Positions 1 through 9,623 of a stretch of 64,000 nt of DNA are shown one piece after another. Location: the NCBI GenBank assembly GCA_049511415.1, contig JBEKYC010000036.1:1-64000 (forward strand). Direction: 5' to 3'. The translations under genes were made by a program, and so were the position numbers. Within the stretch, counting starts at the first letter, position 1; every line of letters starts with the position of its first letter. Origin of the DNA: Bog-159 sp049511415 (GTDB lineage: Bacteria; Acidobacteriota; Terriglobia; Bryobacterales; Bryobacteraceae). The notes under the pieces are model-generated. The model had not been told where the DNA came from and searched no databases. It saw nothing but the letters and a program-made list of their open reading frames with translations.

Positions 1-1758
<1,758 letters not shown>

Positions 1759-1840
1759 TCTTTCATTCTAGCGGGCGGGAGGCGCTCTGCGCAGCGATGC
1801 TGCCCTTTCCATAGCGCGGGATTGATGGCATCATAGAGTC

Positions 1841-2068
1841 ATGCCGACGGCTCCGATGAGCTTTTCTCTGGCAATAGAATACTACCGGGAAGAAGATGGC
1901 CGCTGGTTGGCCGACATCGCGGCCCTGCCGGGTGTGACCGCATATGGACGCACGCGAAGGCAGGCCACAGCGGCCGTAGAGGCGCTGGCTCTGCGGCTGA
2001 TTGCCGACCGGTTGGAACATGGCGAAGCTGTTCCCGGCCCGATGAGCGTTTCTTTCGTTGCCGCCTGA
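1841..2068 (+). CDS. hicB: HicB-family antitoxin
   Basis: A 75-residue protein with the HicB partial RNase-H fold pattern: SLAIEYYREEDGRWLADIAALPGV followed by a helix that begins after TAYGRTRRQATAAVEALAL. HicB proteins bind and neutralise the HicA mRNA interferase and often repress their own operon. It is short and has no C-terminal DNA-binding domain, so autoregulation would need the complex or another factor. The start is ATG 1841; ATG 1856 is possible. It precedes and overlaps the toxin gene by 11 bp, so the two are probably translationally coupled. The order antitoxin-toxin is the reverse of classical hicAB but common for this short subtype. Confidence 0.85.
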   Translation: MPTAPMSFSLAIEYYREEDGRWLADIAALPGVTAYGRTRRQATAAVEALALRLIADRLEHGEAVPGPMSVSFVAA

Positions 2069-2291
2069 AAAGACATTCCAGAAGTGGCCCTCCACCGAGG
2101 CTCGCGCGGCGCTGGCTGGATTGCTCCGCATTGGGTGGACAATCAAACGTCAGAGCGGTACGTCGCACCGCATTCTGGCGCGGCCGGGTTGGCCGGATGT
2201 GTTGTTCGCCTACCATGATAGAGTCACTCTCGGTCCCGCAGCGATGAGAGTATTGGCCAAAAAGACCGGACTGATGCCCGGGGATCTTTGA
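2058..2291 (+). CDS. hicA: HicA-family mRNA interferase toxin
   Basis: A 77-residue double-stranded-RNA-binding-fold toxin that cleaves mRNA when freed from HicB. The signature is visible: KWPSTEARAALAGLLRIGW, then KRQSGTSHRIL with the presumed catalytic His at residue 37, and the C-terminal KKTGLMPGDL. The start is TTG 2058 inside the end of hicB; no better start preserves the N-terminal KWPS motif. It lies between alaS, which is divergent, and the ADOP permease, and forms a two-gene operon with hicB. Confidence 0.87.
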   Translation: MPPEKTFQKWPSTEARAALAGLLRIGWTIKRQSGTSHRILARPGWPDVLFAYHDRVTLGPAAMRVLAKKTGLMPGDL

Positions 2292-2363
2292 ACGACGCAG
2301 AGTCCGAAAATCCTTAACGTGTGGGAACTGGCGGCGCCGTAATTCGTATTATCAGTTAAGCCC

Positions 2364-4787
2364 ATGTGGAATGATCTTCGTTACGCTTTTCGTACCCTCG
2401 CCCGGGAGCGCGGCTTCGCCGCCATGGCGGTGTTGAGCCTGGCGGTCGGCATTGGCGCCAATACGGCCATATTTTCGGTGGTGAACGGCGTGCTCTTGCG
2501 TCCACTGGCGTACCGCGAGCCGCAGCGGCTGGTGGCCATCCGCGAGGTGGTTCCCAAGCTGGTGCACTTGTATCCGAGCTTGCCGGTCAATTTGAACCAC
2601 TACTTCGAGTGGCGCAAGCATTGCGCGGCGCTGGAGTCGGTAGCCGTGGTGCGGACCTCCACGTTCAATCTGACCGGCACCGGCGAGCCGGAACTGCTCA
2701 ACGGCGCGCTGGTTTCGGCGAACATCTTTCACGTCCTGGGCGTAAACCCGCGCTTGGGCCGTGCGTTCCTGGACGAAGAGGATCCCGAGGGGCACGATCG
2801 GGTGGTGGTAATCAGCGACTCGTTGTGGCGGCGGCGTTTCGGCGCCGACCCGTCTCTGGTGGGACGGAATATCCTGCTGGGTGGACGGCCGCATCTGGTG
2901 GTGGGCATCCTGGCGCCGGACTTCCGGTTCTTCGTGCAGACTGGCTTGGGCTTCGACGGACTGGGTCCCAAGACCGAGATCTTCCGGCCGTTGGGCTATT
3001 CCAAAGACGACCTGGAAGACTGGGAAGGCGACTTCAATTGGGCGGGCATCGCACGCCTGCGCCCGGGCGTCTCGCCGCAGCAGGCCATCGCGCAGTTGAA
3101 TGCGATACAAGCGCAGATCGGCACGCACCTTACCGAGAAGATGGATCTGCACGTGGCGCTCGCTTCGCTGCAGGAAGACATCGTCGGTCCGGCGCGGCGC
3201 GGTTTGCTGGTACTTCTGTCGGCGGTGGGCGCGGTGTTGCTGATCCTGTGCGCGAACCTGGCGAATCTTTCGCTCGCGCGGGCGGCCGGACGCGCGCGGG
3301 AATCCGCCATCCGCACGGCATTGGGCGCCGGACGGCTGCAACTGATGTGGCAAACGCTTACCGAAAGCCTGCTGCTGGCGCTGGTGGGCGGCACGCTGGG
3401 GATCGCGCTGGCGGTTTGGGGCGTGCGGGTTCTGTTGAAGACCGCGCCGGTGGATCTGCCGCGCGTGGATGAAGTGAGCGTCGACTGGCGGGTGCTGAGC
3501 TTCGCGCTGCTGATCTCGCTCGTCACCGGCGTGGTCTTCGGGATTCTGCCGGCCCTGCGCAGTGCCGGCGCGCATCCGCAGGAAGCGCTGAAATCCGGCG
3601 GATACACGAACACGGAAGGCCGGCGCAGCGTGCGTCTGCGCGACGTGCTCGTAGGCGTGGAAGCGGCCCTGAGCGCCATGCTGCTGATCGCCGCGGGGCT
3701 GCTGCTCGGTAGCTTCGTGCGGCTGATGCACGTGGATAAAGGCTTCAATATCGAGCGCGTGCTGGCCGTGGATCTGGCCATGCCCGCCACCAAGTACAAA
3801 GAGCAGGCGCAGCAGGCGGCGTTCTTCGAACGGGTGCTGGAGAAGGCGCGCGCCTTGCCGGGCGTCGAATCGGCCGGATTTGTCTCCACGCTTCCGCTGC
3901 AGGGCGAGACCTGGATCGATATGGCCTCCGCCGAAGGCGACCAACGGCCCCTGTGGGAACGGCCCATGGTGAATGTGCGCTTCGTCAGTCCGGATTACTT
4001 CAAGACGCTGCGCATCGCGTTTCGCGAAGGCGCCAGCTTCGACGACAGCCAGCGCAACCGCAAGGTGGTGATCGTCTCGCAGGGTTTGGCGCGGCGCTTG
4101 TGGGCCGGTCAAGCGGTGGGACGGCGTATGCAGCAGAATAACTGGCTGGAAGAGGTGGTGGGCGTGACGGCGGACATCCGCAGCACCAGCCTGGACAAGG
4201 ATCCCGTGCTGATCATCTACATTCCGTATTGGCAGCGCGTGGGCCGGCTGTCTTCGTCGCTGCTGATCCGCACCGCCATGGACCCGCACGGTATCGCCAC
4301 GGCAACCCGGGAAGCCATACGGCAGGTGGATGGCGATGTGCCCGTGCCGCAAATGCGGACGATGCAGGAAGTGATGGCGAGCTCGGTGGCGCAGCGCCGC
4401 TTCCAGATGATGCTGGTGGCGCTGTTCGCCTGCGCCGCGCTGGCCCTGGCCGGCTTCGGCATTTACGGCGTGGTGTCGTATTCGGTAGCGCGGCGACGCA
4501 CGGAAATGGGCATACGGATGGCGTTGGGAGCCGGTGCGGCGGGCCTGCAGCGCATGGTGCTTTGGCAAGGCATCCGGCCGGTAGCGGCGGGACTGGCGGC
4601 GGGTATCGTGATGGCCTTGGCGGCCGGCCGGGCGCTCAGCAGCCTGCTCTTTGAGATGAGCGCGCGCGATCCGCTCACCATCGGAGGCGTGGCGCTGGTG
4701 TTGTTGCTGGTGGCAGCGGCGGCCGCGCTGGTTCCGGCGCGCCGGGCTACCCGCGTGGATCCGTTGACGGCACTCCGGTTTGAGTAA
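2364..4787 (+). CDS. ADOP-type MacB/FtsX-like ABC transporter permease
   Basis: An 807-residue inner-membrane protein of the acidobacterial duplicated orphan permease type. It begins MWNDLRYAFRTLARERGF, then TM1 (LSLAVGIGANTAIFSVVNG), a large MacB-like periplasmic domain, an FtsX permease block at about residues 270-400 with the motif ESAIRTALGAGRLQL, a second periplasmic domain and a second FtsX block at about 680-807 (MGIRMALGAG). No ATPase or membrane-fusion gene is adjacent, as is typical of ADOP genes, so the partner is unknown. MacB relatives act in export or mechanotransmission; the substrate here cannot be inferred. Its 3' end overlaps the convergent peroxiredoxin-like gene by 41 bp. 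Confidence 0.92.
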   Translation: MWNDLRYAFRTLARERGFAAMAVLSLAVGIGANTAIFSVVNGVLLRPLAYREPQRLVAIREVVPKLVHLYPSLPVNLNHYFEWRKHCAALESVAVVRTSTFNLTGTGEPELLNGALVSANIFHVLGVNPRLGRAFLDEEDPEGHDRVVVISDSLWRRRFGADPSLVGRNILLGGRPHLVVGILAPDFRFFVQTGLGFDGLGPKTEIFRPLGYSKDDLEDWEGDFNWAGIARLRPGVSPQQAIAQLNAIQAQIGTHLTEKMDLHVALASLQEDIVGPARRGLLVLLSAVGAVLLILCANLANLSLARAAGRARESAIRTALGAGRLQLMWQTLTESLLLALVGGTLGIALAVWGVRVLLKTAPVDLPRVDEVSVDWRVLSFALLISLVTGVVFGILPALRSAGAHPQEALKSGGYTNTEGRRSVRLRDVLVGVEAALSAMLLIAAGLLLGSFVRLMHVDKGFNIERVLAVDLAMPATKYKEQAQQAAFFERVLEKARALPGVESAGFVSTLPLQGETWIDMASAEGDQRPLWERPMVNVRFVSPDYFKTLRIAFREGASFDDSQRNRKVVIVSQGLARRLWAGQAVGRRMQQNNWLEEVVGVTADIRSTSLDKDPVLIIYIPYWQRVGRLSSSLLIRTAMDPHGIATATREAIRQVDGDVPVPQMRTMQEVMASSVAQRRFQMMLVALFACAALALAGFGIYGVVSYSVARRRTEMGIRMALGAGAAGLQRMVLWQGIRPVAAGLAAGIVMALAAGRALSSLLFEMSARDPLTIGGVALVLLLVAAAAALVPARRATRVDPLTALRFE

Positions 4788-5310
4788 GCGGGATCGCGGC
4801 TAGCAGCGCCTCCGCGGGCGCGTTGTCGCCGAAGGTGGCACTTATGTGGGCATAGCGATCCACATCGCCCGGACTGAATACGAAGCTGCCGCCCAGTTGG
4901 AACGGATCCTGGCCGAGCTTGTGCTGGCGATGCCCGGCGGCGCTGGCGCGTTTGCGCGCGGCGTTGTTTTCCGCGCGCAGCAGGTGCAGCAGGTTGGCGC
5001 TGCGCAGGTGCGCGGCACGGTAGGCCATGCGGTCGGCATCGATCAGCAGCGGGAAAGCGATGCCGGTCTCTTCACGGAACGCCTGCGCATACCTGGCATC
5101 GCCCAAGCCGATGGCCGCCAGGCTGGCGCCCCGGTCCCGAAACTCCTGTTCGCGTGCGCGCAACTGCGCGACGTGCTCGCGGCAGAAGATTCAACCGTAG
5201 TGCCGCAGGAACACGACCACCGCCGGCTGCCGCTCCCAAAGCGATCCCAGGCGAACATTGCCGCCCGCGGCTTCCGGTAAGACGATCGGCGACAGTGCCG
5301 CAGCCAGCAT
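4747..5310 (-). CDS. Peroxiredoxin-like (AhpC/TSA-2 type) protein with in-frame TGA; candidate selenoprotein
   Basis: Read through one TGA, this is a 187-residue thioredoxin-fold protein. Residues 33-43 read VVVFLRHYG-U-IFC, where TGA (5191-5193) is codon 40 and Cys is residue 43. Peroxiredoxin-like AhpC/TSA-2 proteins have FLRHxGCxFC here, so TGA sits exactly on the first Cys of the CxxC redox motif. Homology is unbroken on both sides, for example LGSLWERQP before and REHVAQLRAREQEF plus GIAFPLLID after. A hairpin follows the TGA. The simplest reading is selenocysteine (UxxC), giving a thiol-dependent peroxidase or reductase. The alternative is a Cys-to-stop mutation. The start ATG is 5 bp after the tannase stop, so the two genes are coupled, and no independent Shine-Dalgarno is seen. 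selA/B/C/D are not in the window. Confidence 0.72.
5157..5193 (-). promoter_or_regulatory. Candidate bacterial SECIS hairpin after the TGA codon
   Basis: Two alternative hairpins follow TGA 5191-5193 on the minus strand. One spans 5185-5164: 8 bp with one bulged C and a 5-nt loop GCACG, whose G is first in the loop, 14 nt after the TGA. The other spans 5170-5157: 5 bp of CGCGC/GCGCG with loop AGTT, G second in the loop, 25 nt after the TGA. Bacterial SECIS elements need a small apical loop with G in its first two positions, roughly 16-37 nt downstream, so the second fits best. GC-rich coding DNA forms such stems by chance, so this is supporting evidence only. Confidence 0.45.
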
Positions 5311-5315
5311 GATGT

Positions 5316-6905
5316 TTATTGGTCCTTGGCGCAGGTGAAGTTGGCGGCGTCGTCCGTGCTGCCCGAACCTTTATAGTGCGCGGTCAGAGGGAAGGCGCAC
5401 AACGGCCGTGTGCGCAAGATTTCACTCTTCGGGTTCAGATCGCTCTTGCGCTTGGCGGCGATGATGCGTTCGGGCGCCACGCCGTGTTCGACCCAGCGCT
5501 CGAGCGCCGCATCCATACCGCTATCCGCGTCGCCCGTGGAGACGCTCAGTTGCCCGAAGCTATTAGGTCCCGATCCGCCGCCGCAATGCTGCATGCCCGG
5601 CACCATGAAGAGACGCACGAAACTGTTGGCTTCGGACGCGCCCATCTGCTCCACCACGCGGCCGTAATAGTTGATGGTATTTTGCGGAGCGATGGCGGCG
5701 TCACTCCAGCCGTGATAGAGGATCAGTTTGCCGCCGCGCTTGCGAAAACCGCTCAAGTCGGGATCGGTGGCGTTCATATTGCGGCTCTGCTTGTCGTCGG
5801 ACGCCTTGACATCGCGGTCCGCATCGAACGTGTGATAGTCCCAATTGGCGTTGTCAAAGATCATGTTCTTGTAGTACTGCGTCCCGAAGACATACATGAG
5901 ACTCTTCTCGGGCGCGCCTCCGGTGATCCACACCGCCCAACCGCCGAACTCGGCCTCGCCTCCGGGCGAGTAGCCAGGGAAGATGGAGCCATGCGCATTG
6001 TGGCCGCCGGCATATAGCTTTTTGAGCGCGGCTACCTGCGGCGCGGTGAGGCAACTATCGGTTTCGTCGCCGTGGCACAGCAGCACACTGGGATCGAAGT
6101 GGCAGCGCGCCGGATTCTCGATGACGCCATCCTTCACGCCATCGAGCGCGTCGCAGGCCGCCAGCGCCGCGTCTTGAATCGCGCGCAATTTGCTGACGGG
6201 TATGTAGCTGTCCTTATCGCCCGTGAGCGCCAGTTGATCCCAGGCGGCGTTGGCCAGCAGATGCGTCCAGTAGTTGGCGGGCGCGCCGGCGATGATGCCG
6301 TCGTAATCTCCCGGATAGCGCTCCGCCTCCATCAGCGCCTGGCGACCGCCGTTGGAGCAGGAACTGAAGTACGCACGCTTGGCCGGCTCTCCGTAATAGG
6401 CGCGAATGATGGCTTTGGCGTCGACCGCGGTTTCATGTATGGCGCGATAGCCGAAATCGGCGATCTTGTCCGGATGATCGAGCGCCCAGGAGGCGTCCGT
6501 GCCGCCGGCTTCGTGTCCGGTATCCGTACTGGCCGTGGCGTATCCGCCGGCGAGGGCGAGGCCCAGCTGCGCATATTCGATGGCGCCCGCGAAACCGCCA
6601 TTTCCCATCCCCTGAAATTTGCCGTTCCAATTGTTGGCCGGCATCCAGACTTCAAAGAGGATGTTCGAATCGGGGGCAGGCTTGATGACTCCGGATACGC
6701 GGCAAAAGGCCGGCAGATCGGACATCTTCTTGCCCGCCGGCGTGGTAAATGCTCCGGCGGCGACGGACTCGGCATGGCTGATGGTGGTGGCTTTCAGACC
6801 GAGCCTGACAATTGCTTCGCAGGACTCGGGGGACGGGGCGGCGGTTGCCAGGCATGCGGCGGCGAAGGCTAGCGCGGTGAGACAGGAAAGTTTTTGGAAT
6901 GTCAT
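5316..6905 (-). CDS. Secreted tannase/feruloyl esterase-family hydrolase
   Basis: A 529-residue serine esterase with an N-terminal signal peptide (LSCLTALAFAAACLATAA), predicted periplasmic or exported. The tannase/feruloyl esterase family hydrolyses ester bonds of gallotannins or ferulate-arabinoxylan in plant matter. Visible motifs are GMGNGGFAG, the nucleophile elbow SSCSNGGRQA with Ser184, GWSDAAIAP carrying the acidic residue, and MQHCGGG carrying the catalytic His. The cysteines flanking Ser and His match the family's disulfide that joins them. The length is normal. The next gene downstream is the TGA-containing peroxiredoxin-like gene, 5 bp away, so a bicistronic mRNA is likely. Substrate specificity cannot be read from sequence. 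Confidence 0.92.
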   Translation of the reverse strand: MTFQKLSCLTALAFAAACLATAAPSPESCEAIVRLGLKATTISHAESVAAGAFTTPAGKKMSDLPAFCRVSGVIKPAPDSNILFEVWMPANNWNGKFQGMGNGGFAGAIEYAQLGLALAGGYATASTDTGHEAGGTDASWALDHPDKIADFGYRAIHETAVDAKAIIRAYYGEPAKRAYFSSCSNGGRQALMEAERYPGDYDGIIAGAPANYWTHLLANAAWDQLALTGDKDSYIPVSKLRAIQDAALAACDALDGVKDGVIENPARCHFDPSVLLCHGDETDSCLTAPQVAALKKLYAGGHNAHGSIFPGYSPGGEAEFGGWAVWITGGAPEKSLMYVFGTQYYKNMIFDNANWDYHTFDADRDVKASDDKQSRNMNATDPDLSGFRKRGGKLILYHGWSDAAIAPQNTINYYGRVVEQMGASEANSFVRLFMVPGMQHCGGGSGPNSFGQLSVSTGDADSGMDAALERWVEHGVAPERIIAAKRKSDLNPKSEILRTRPLCAFPLTAHYKGSGSTDDAANFTCAKDQ

Positions 6906-7300
6906 ACGCAGACGGCTTCCTATTGAATATAGACCAAAGCGGAGGATGTGGGCGGGGTGATCGAGCTAATGCGGATGAGTTCACCAAACATGCCTGCGAT
7001 CGCTCCCCTTTCGGGAGGACGAGTGGGTAGGCGGCGTGCTCTCGTTCGGCGAAGGGGAGGACCCCAGCCATCACCGTCACGTTGCGCGCCGAACGGTGCA
7101 CGATGGTGAACCTTGATCCTGACTCGGCAAGGCCCGCTCCAGAAGTGATGAATGCCATTGTTCGCGCGAACCAGAACTACGCCGGAATCTACGGCGCGGT
7201 CACTCGCGTCGGTCGATTAGCGGCCCGGGCGGGCAATCATCCTCCGAGGGCGCATGGTCACCGTTTTGACGCTCGGACATATCTGTCCGATACTAATAGG
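6906..7300. other. Intergenic region between tannase and hicAB fusion
   Basis: About 395 bp between two divergently transcribed genes. It must hold the tannase promoter (minus) and the hicAB promoter (plus). The only clear element is the dyad at 7273-7290. An open frame runs through 7082-7300 in phase with hicAB, but it lacks resemblance to HicA and would place the operator inside the coding region, so I do not treat it as coding. Confidence 0.55.
7273..7290 (+). promoter_or_regulatory. Perfect dyad, probable HicAB operator
   Basis: TCGGACA (7273-7279), a 4-bp spacer TATC and TGTCCGA (7284-7290) form a perfect 7-bp inverted repeat ending 10 bp before the GTG start at 7301. HicB proteins with a C-terminal HTH, as encoded here, repress their own promoter by binding such palindromes. 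Assignment as the operator is inference from position and symmetry. Confidence 0.6.
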
Positions 7301-7960
7301 GTGAGGGGTGCGGAATTTGAGCGGCGCGTTCAGAAGTTGGCGCGGCGCAAGGACGTCACCTGCCACTTTGTGAGCGATAAGGGCAAGGGCAGTCACGGCC
7401 GTTTGTATTTCGGCGGAGAATTTACGACGTTGAAGGACCGGAAGAAGGAGATCGGCCGCGACCTACTGGCAAAGATGTGCCGCGACCTGAATATCGATCC
7501 GCATGACCTATTGAGAGGCAAACCAATGTCCGCATTTGCATATCCGGCTAAATTCACGGCTGGCTCTGACGGCCGCATTCTGGTCGAGTTCGTGGACCTT
7601 CCGCGTGTCGCCACGGACGGCAAGGACGATCCGGAGGCTATGGAAGAAGCCATGGATGCACTGGGATCGGATCTTTCGATCCGCTTGTCGCGCCGGGAGG
7701 AGATTCCCGCGCCCTCAGCCCCGGTACGTGGCCAGCGCCTGGTGCCGGTACCGCTTTGGCTCGCGCCGAAGCTGGCGCTCTACCTCGCTATGCGTGAGCG
7801 GCAAGTGAACAACTCCGAATTGGCGCGCCGTCTTGGGGTTCACGAGCGCGCGATCCGGCGCATGCTCGATCCCGGCCACGCTTCGAAGGCGAAGAAAATC
7901 CAAGCCGCGCTGACGGCCTTGGGCAAGCAGATGACCGTAGAAGTCCGCGACGCGGCGTGA
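7301..7960 (+). CDS. HicA-HicB toxin-antitoxin fused in one reading frame
   Basis: One open frame of 219 codons carries both halves of a hicAB module. Residues 1-74 are HicA: VRGAEFERRVQKLARR, then the catalytic GKGSHGRLYF with His32, then LKDRKKEI and the C-terminal LNIDPHDL. Residues 76-219 are a complete HicB: FAYPAKFTAGSDGRILVEFVD, the linker PVRGQRLVPVPL and a C-terminal HTH (NNSELARRLGVHERAIRRML). Normally the toxin gene stops before hicB starts; here GAC CTA TTG AGA GGC AAA CCA runs into the HicB ATG at 7526. The ATG has its own Shine-Dalgarno, so free antitoxin may also be made. GTG 7301 is chosen because HicA homology starts there and the dyad lies just upstream. It is unrelated in detail to the hicBA pair at 1841-2291. 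Confidence 0.85.
   Translation: MRGAEFERRVQKLARRKDVTCHFVSDKGKGSHGRLYFGGEFTTLKDRKKEIGRDLLAKMCRDLNIDPHDLLRGKPMSAFAYPAKFTAGSDGRILVEFVDLPRVATDGKDDPEAMEEAMDALGSDLSIRLSRREEIPAPSAPVRGQRLVPVPLWLAPKLALYLAMRERQVNNSELARRLGVHERAIRRMLDPGHASKAKKIQAALTALGKQMTVEVRDAA
7513..7528 (+). promoter_or_regulatory. Internal ribosome binding site and ATG for HicB
   Basis: GAGAGG at 7513-7518 is followed 7 nt later by ATG 7526-7528, the normal first codon of HicB (MSAFAYPAKF). It lies inside the fused frame, so the mRNA could yield both a HicA-HicB fusion and an excess of free HicB from this internal start. Confidence 0.5.
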
Positions 7961-8073
7961 GGCGGCGATGGCCTGGTTGGGGGGGCAAGGAGCGCAGATC
8001 ATATCACGCCTCGACTGGCATTCGTGAGCCCGCGTGCCATCCTCACCAGCTTGTCGCGTAAAGGGTCCTTTGT

Positions 8074-8382
8074 TCAACACGAAGACCGACCTCTATGCCG
8101 GTCTTTTGATCTGTGATCGTTGAACGCCTGCGCGACGACTTCCCTGGCTTTTGCACAGAGCGGGTCAGACTTTGTGAAGCCGTAACCTTCGGCAACGAGA
8201 GCGGCTTCCGTGAAACTCTCAATGTCAGTTGGCGGCGATGCGGCAAGCTTCTCGATCTCGACCGGTGGCAGACAGAAACCGAACTTTATACACAATCGCG
8301 AAAGGACATCCCGCACCTCTTGCGGCTCAAGAACTGCGTGGATGTGTTTCAGTCGGGTGCGCTGGTGTGCGGACATGCTCAT
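8074..8382 (-). CDS. Small hypothetical protein
   Basis: A 102-residue protein starting MSMSAHQRTRLKHIHAVL, with a central acidic stretch (PPTDIESFTEAALVAEGYGF) and a basic tail ending RSKDRHRGRSSC. No signal peptide or membrane segment is visible and I recognise no family. It stands alone between the hicAB fusion (convergent) and the acetyltransferase (same strand, about 90 bp upstream). It looks genuine because its residue composition is balanced and the frame has a proper start. The last ~10 residues are low complexity. Function unknown. Confidence 0.5.
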   Translation of the reverse strand: MSMSAHQRTRLKHIHAVLEPQEVRDVLSRLCIKFGFCLPPVEIEKLAASPPTDIESFTEAALVAEGYGFTKSDPLCAKAREVVAQAFNDHRSKDRHRGRSSC

Positions 8383-8468
8383 ATTGTCGAACGCCGAAAG
8401 TCATTGCTGCTGACTGTTCACGGCGCTCGTCTCACAATGGGTACTTTTCAGCCAAAAACTGAATAAGG

Positions 8469-9022
8469 CTACCACGCCGATGTGGGAGTCTGGCAAGTAT
8501 CTTCCATCAACGACCCATCCAAGCGCACGACGCGGCGTCTGAAATCCTCGCCCACGAGTCGAACCGTGTTTGTGCGCGCGAATCCAGCCTTCTCGAAAGC
8601 ACGCAACGATCTAAGATTTTCCTCCTGGGGATCTGTAATGACCGCGGCGATGCGTCTGCAAAGACGATTTGCCGGATGAACTCGCGGACCGCTGCCGGCC
8701 CTAATCCCAATCCCGTCATGTCGTATTCCCCAATGGCGAGGTCGATACCAGCCGAGGCTGGTCCCGTGTTTAGTTGCAGTGCGTGCTCCGGGTAGTCCGA
8801 CCAGAGATACCATTGAATCCAACCCACTGGCCGTCCCGCATGTTGCAAGATGAAAACATGGGTGGGTTCAGCGCCGTCAATTCGCGGGGCGTATTTGGCC
8901 TCAACGCCCGCGAGATCAAGACGTTCGTGCCACCAGGCATCCACGTGGGACGCGCTGAGCCATTGCTGAAGTAAAGGGAAGTCGGATCGGGCGAGGGGGC
9001 GAAATGAGATGGGGGCCTGCAT
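8469..9022 (-). CDS. AAC(6')-like GNAT acetyltransferase, frame broken
   Basis: A GNAT-fold N-acetyltransferase resembling aminoglycoside 6'-N-acetyltransferases. The N-terminal half from ATG 9022 reads ISFRPLARSDFPLLQQWL, WWHERLDL, GRPVGWIQWYLWSDYPE and GIDLAIGEYDMTGLGLGPAAV, which includes the acetyl-CoA loop. The frame then breaks at about 8654. The C-terminal part is in another frame: RIAAVITDPQEENLRSLRAF, then EKAGFARTNTVRL, ending at 8469. Adding one C (GACGC to GACCGC) restores a 184-residue protein of normal length. It is either an artefact or a recent pseudogene. Whether the native enzyme modifies aminoglycosides is unknown; many chromosomal relatives have other substrates. Confidence 0.75.
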
Positions 9023-9043
9023 CAGAGCGTCCGGTTTCGTAGT

Positions 9044-9607
9044 CTAGTCTTTCCCAATGTCCGCTTTGATCCCGTCTACGCTCCGCTTAATCGACTGGAC
9101 CCTCTGAACCGCCGTGCCGGGGTCGATGTAAATCAACTGGAAGCCGTGTGCGAGATAGAGGCTTTCGTGAAGCTCTCCAAATCGGATGGCGTCGGCCAGG
9201 CTGATGCGCCGGGCTTCGGTCGGCGTCATAAATCCGAGGCTGCGAACAAAGAACACTTCCAGCCGGTAGACCTTATCGCGGCAGATCCGCTCCATCTCGA
9301 AGCGCACAGCGTCGGATGGCGGGTAGTCGAGCCATTGGGCCAAAGCGAGCGTGCAAATCGGGGAGCGATCATAGAACTGGATTGCTGCGGAGTCGCCCAG
9401 TTCGATCTGGCGACGCCTCTGCGTCTCGACTATGGCGTCGATGAACCGGGGATCGGTCCAGGGCTGATCAATGCCCCGCTGCTGCCACGCGGCGATCACG
9501 TCCGTGGCAGCTTCATCCGCAGTGGCAAAGCCGTCCGCGGCGAGATGCCGGAGTATGGTGGTCTTGCCGGCGCCCGGCGGCCCGCTAATTATGAATCGAT
9601 CGGCCAC
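9044..9607 (-). CDS. P-loop ATPase (AAA_28-like)
   Basis: A 187-residue soluble protein with Walker A GPPGAGKTT at residues 9-17 near the N-terminus (MADRFIISGPPGAGKTT), then FATADEAATDVIAAWQQRG and IQFYDRSPICTLALAQWL, where YDRSP takes the Walker-B-like place. This layout matches small AAA_28-type predicted ATPases, which are kinase- or NTPase-like and mostly uncharacterised. It lies 21 bp upstream of the acetyltransferase on the same strand and 16 bp downstream of the VWFA gene, so it may share their transcript. The start ATG 9607 gives the family's usual short N-terminus. Confidence 0.85.
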   Translation of the reverse strand: MADRFIISGPPGAGKTTILRHLAADGFATADEAATDVIAAWQQRGIDQPWTDPRFIDAIVETQRRRQIELGDSAAIQFYDRSPICTLALAQWLDYPPSDAVRFEMERICRDKVYRLEVFFVRSLGFMTPTEARRISLADAIRFGELHESLYLAHGFQLIYIDPGTAVQRVQSIKRSVDGIKADIGKD

Positions 9608-9623
9608 GCCGGGATCGCGCCAA

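Noticed and set aside
2352..4568. A 738-codon open frame antisense to the ADOP permease, and similar long antisense frames (e.g. 41352-42611)
   Set aside because: The composition is Arg/His/Gln-rich with no domain pattern, an antisense shadow of GC-rich genes, while the opposite strands encode clear proteins.
7082..7300. N-terminal extension of the HicAB fusion from TTG 7082
   Set aside because: No similarity to HicA, no good ribosome-binding site, and it would place the operator dyad inside the gene.
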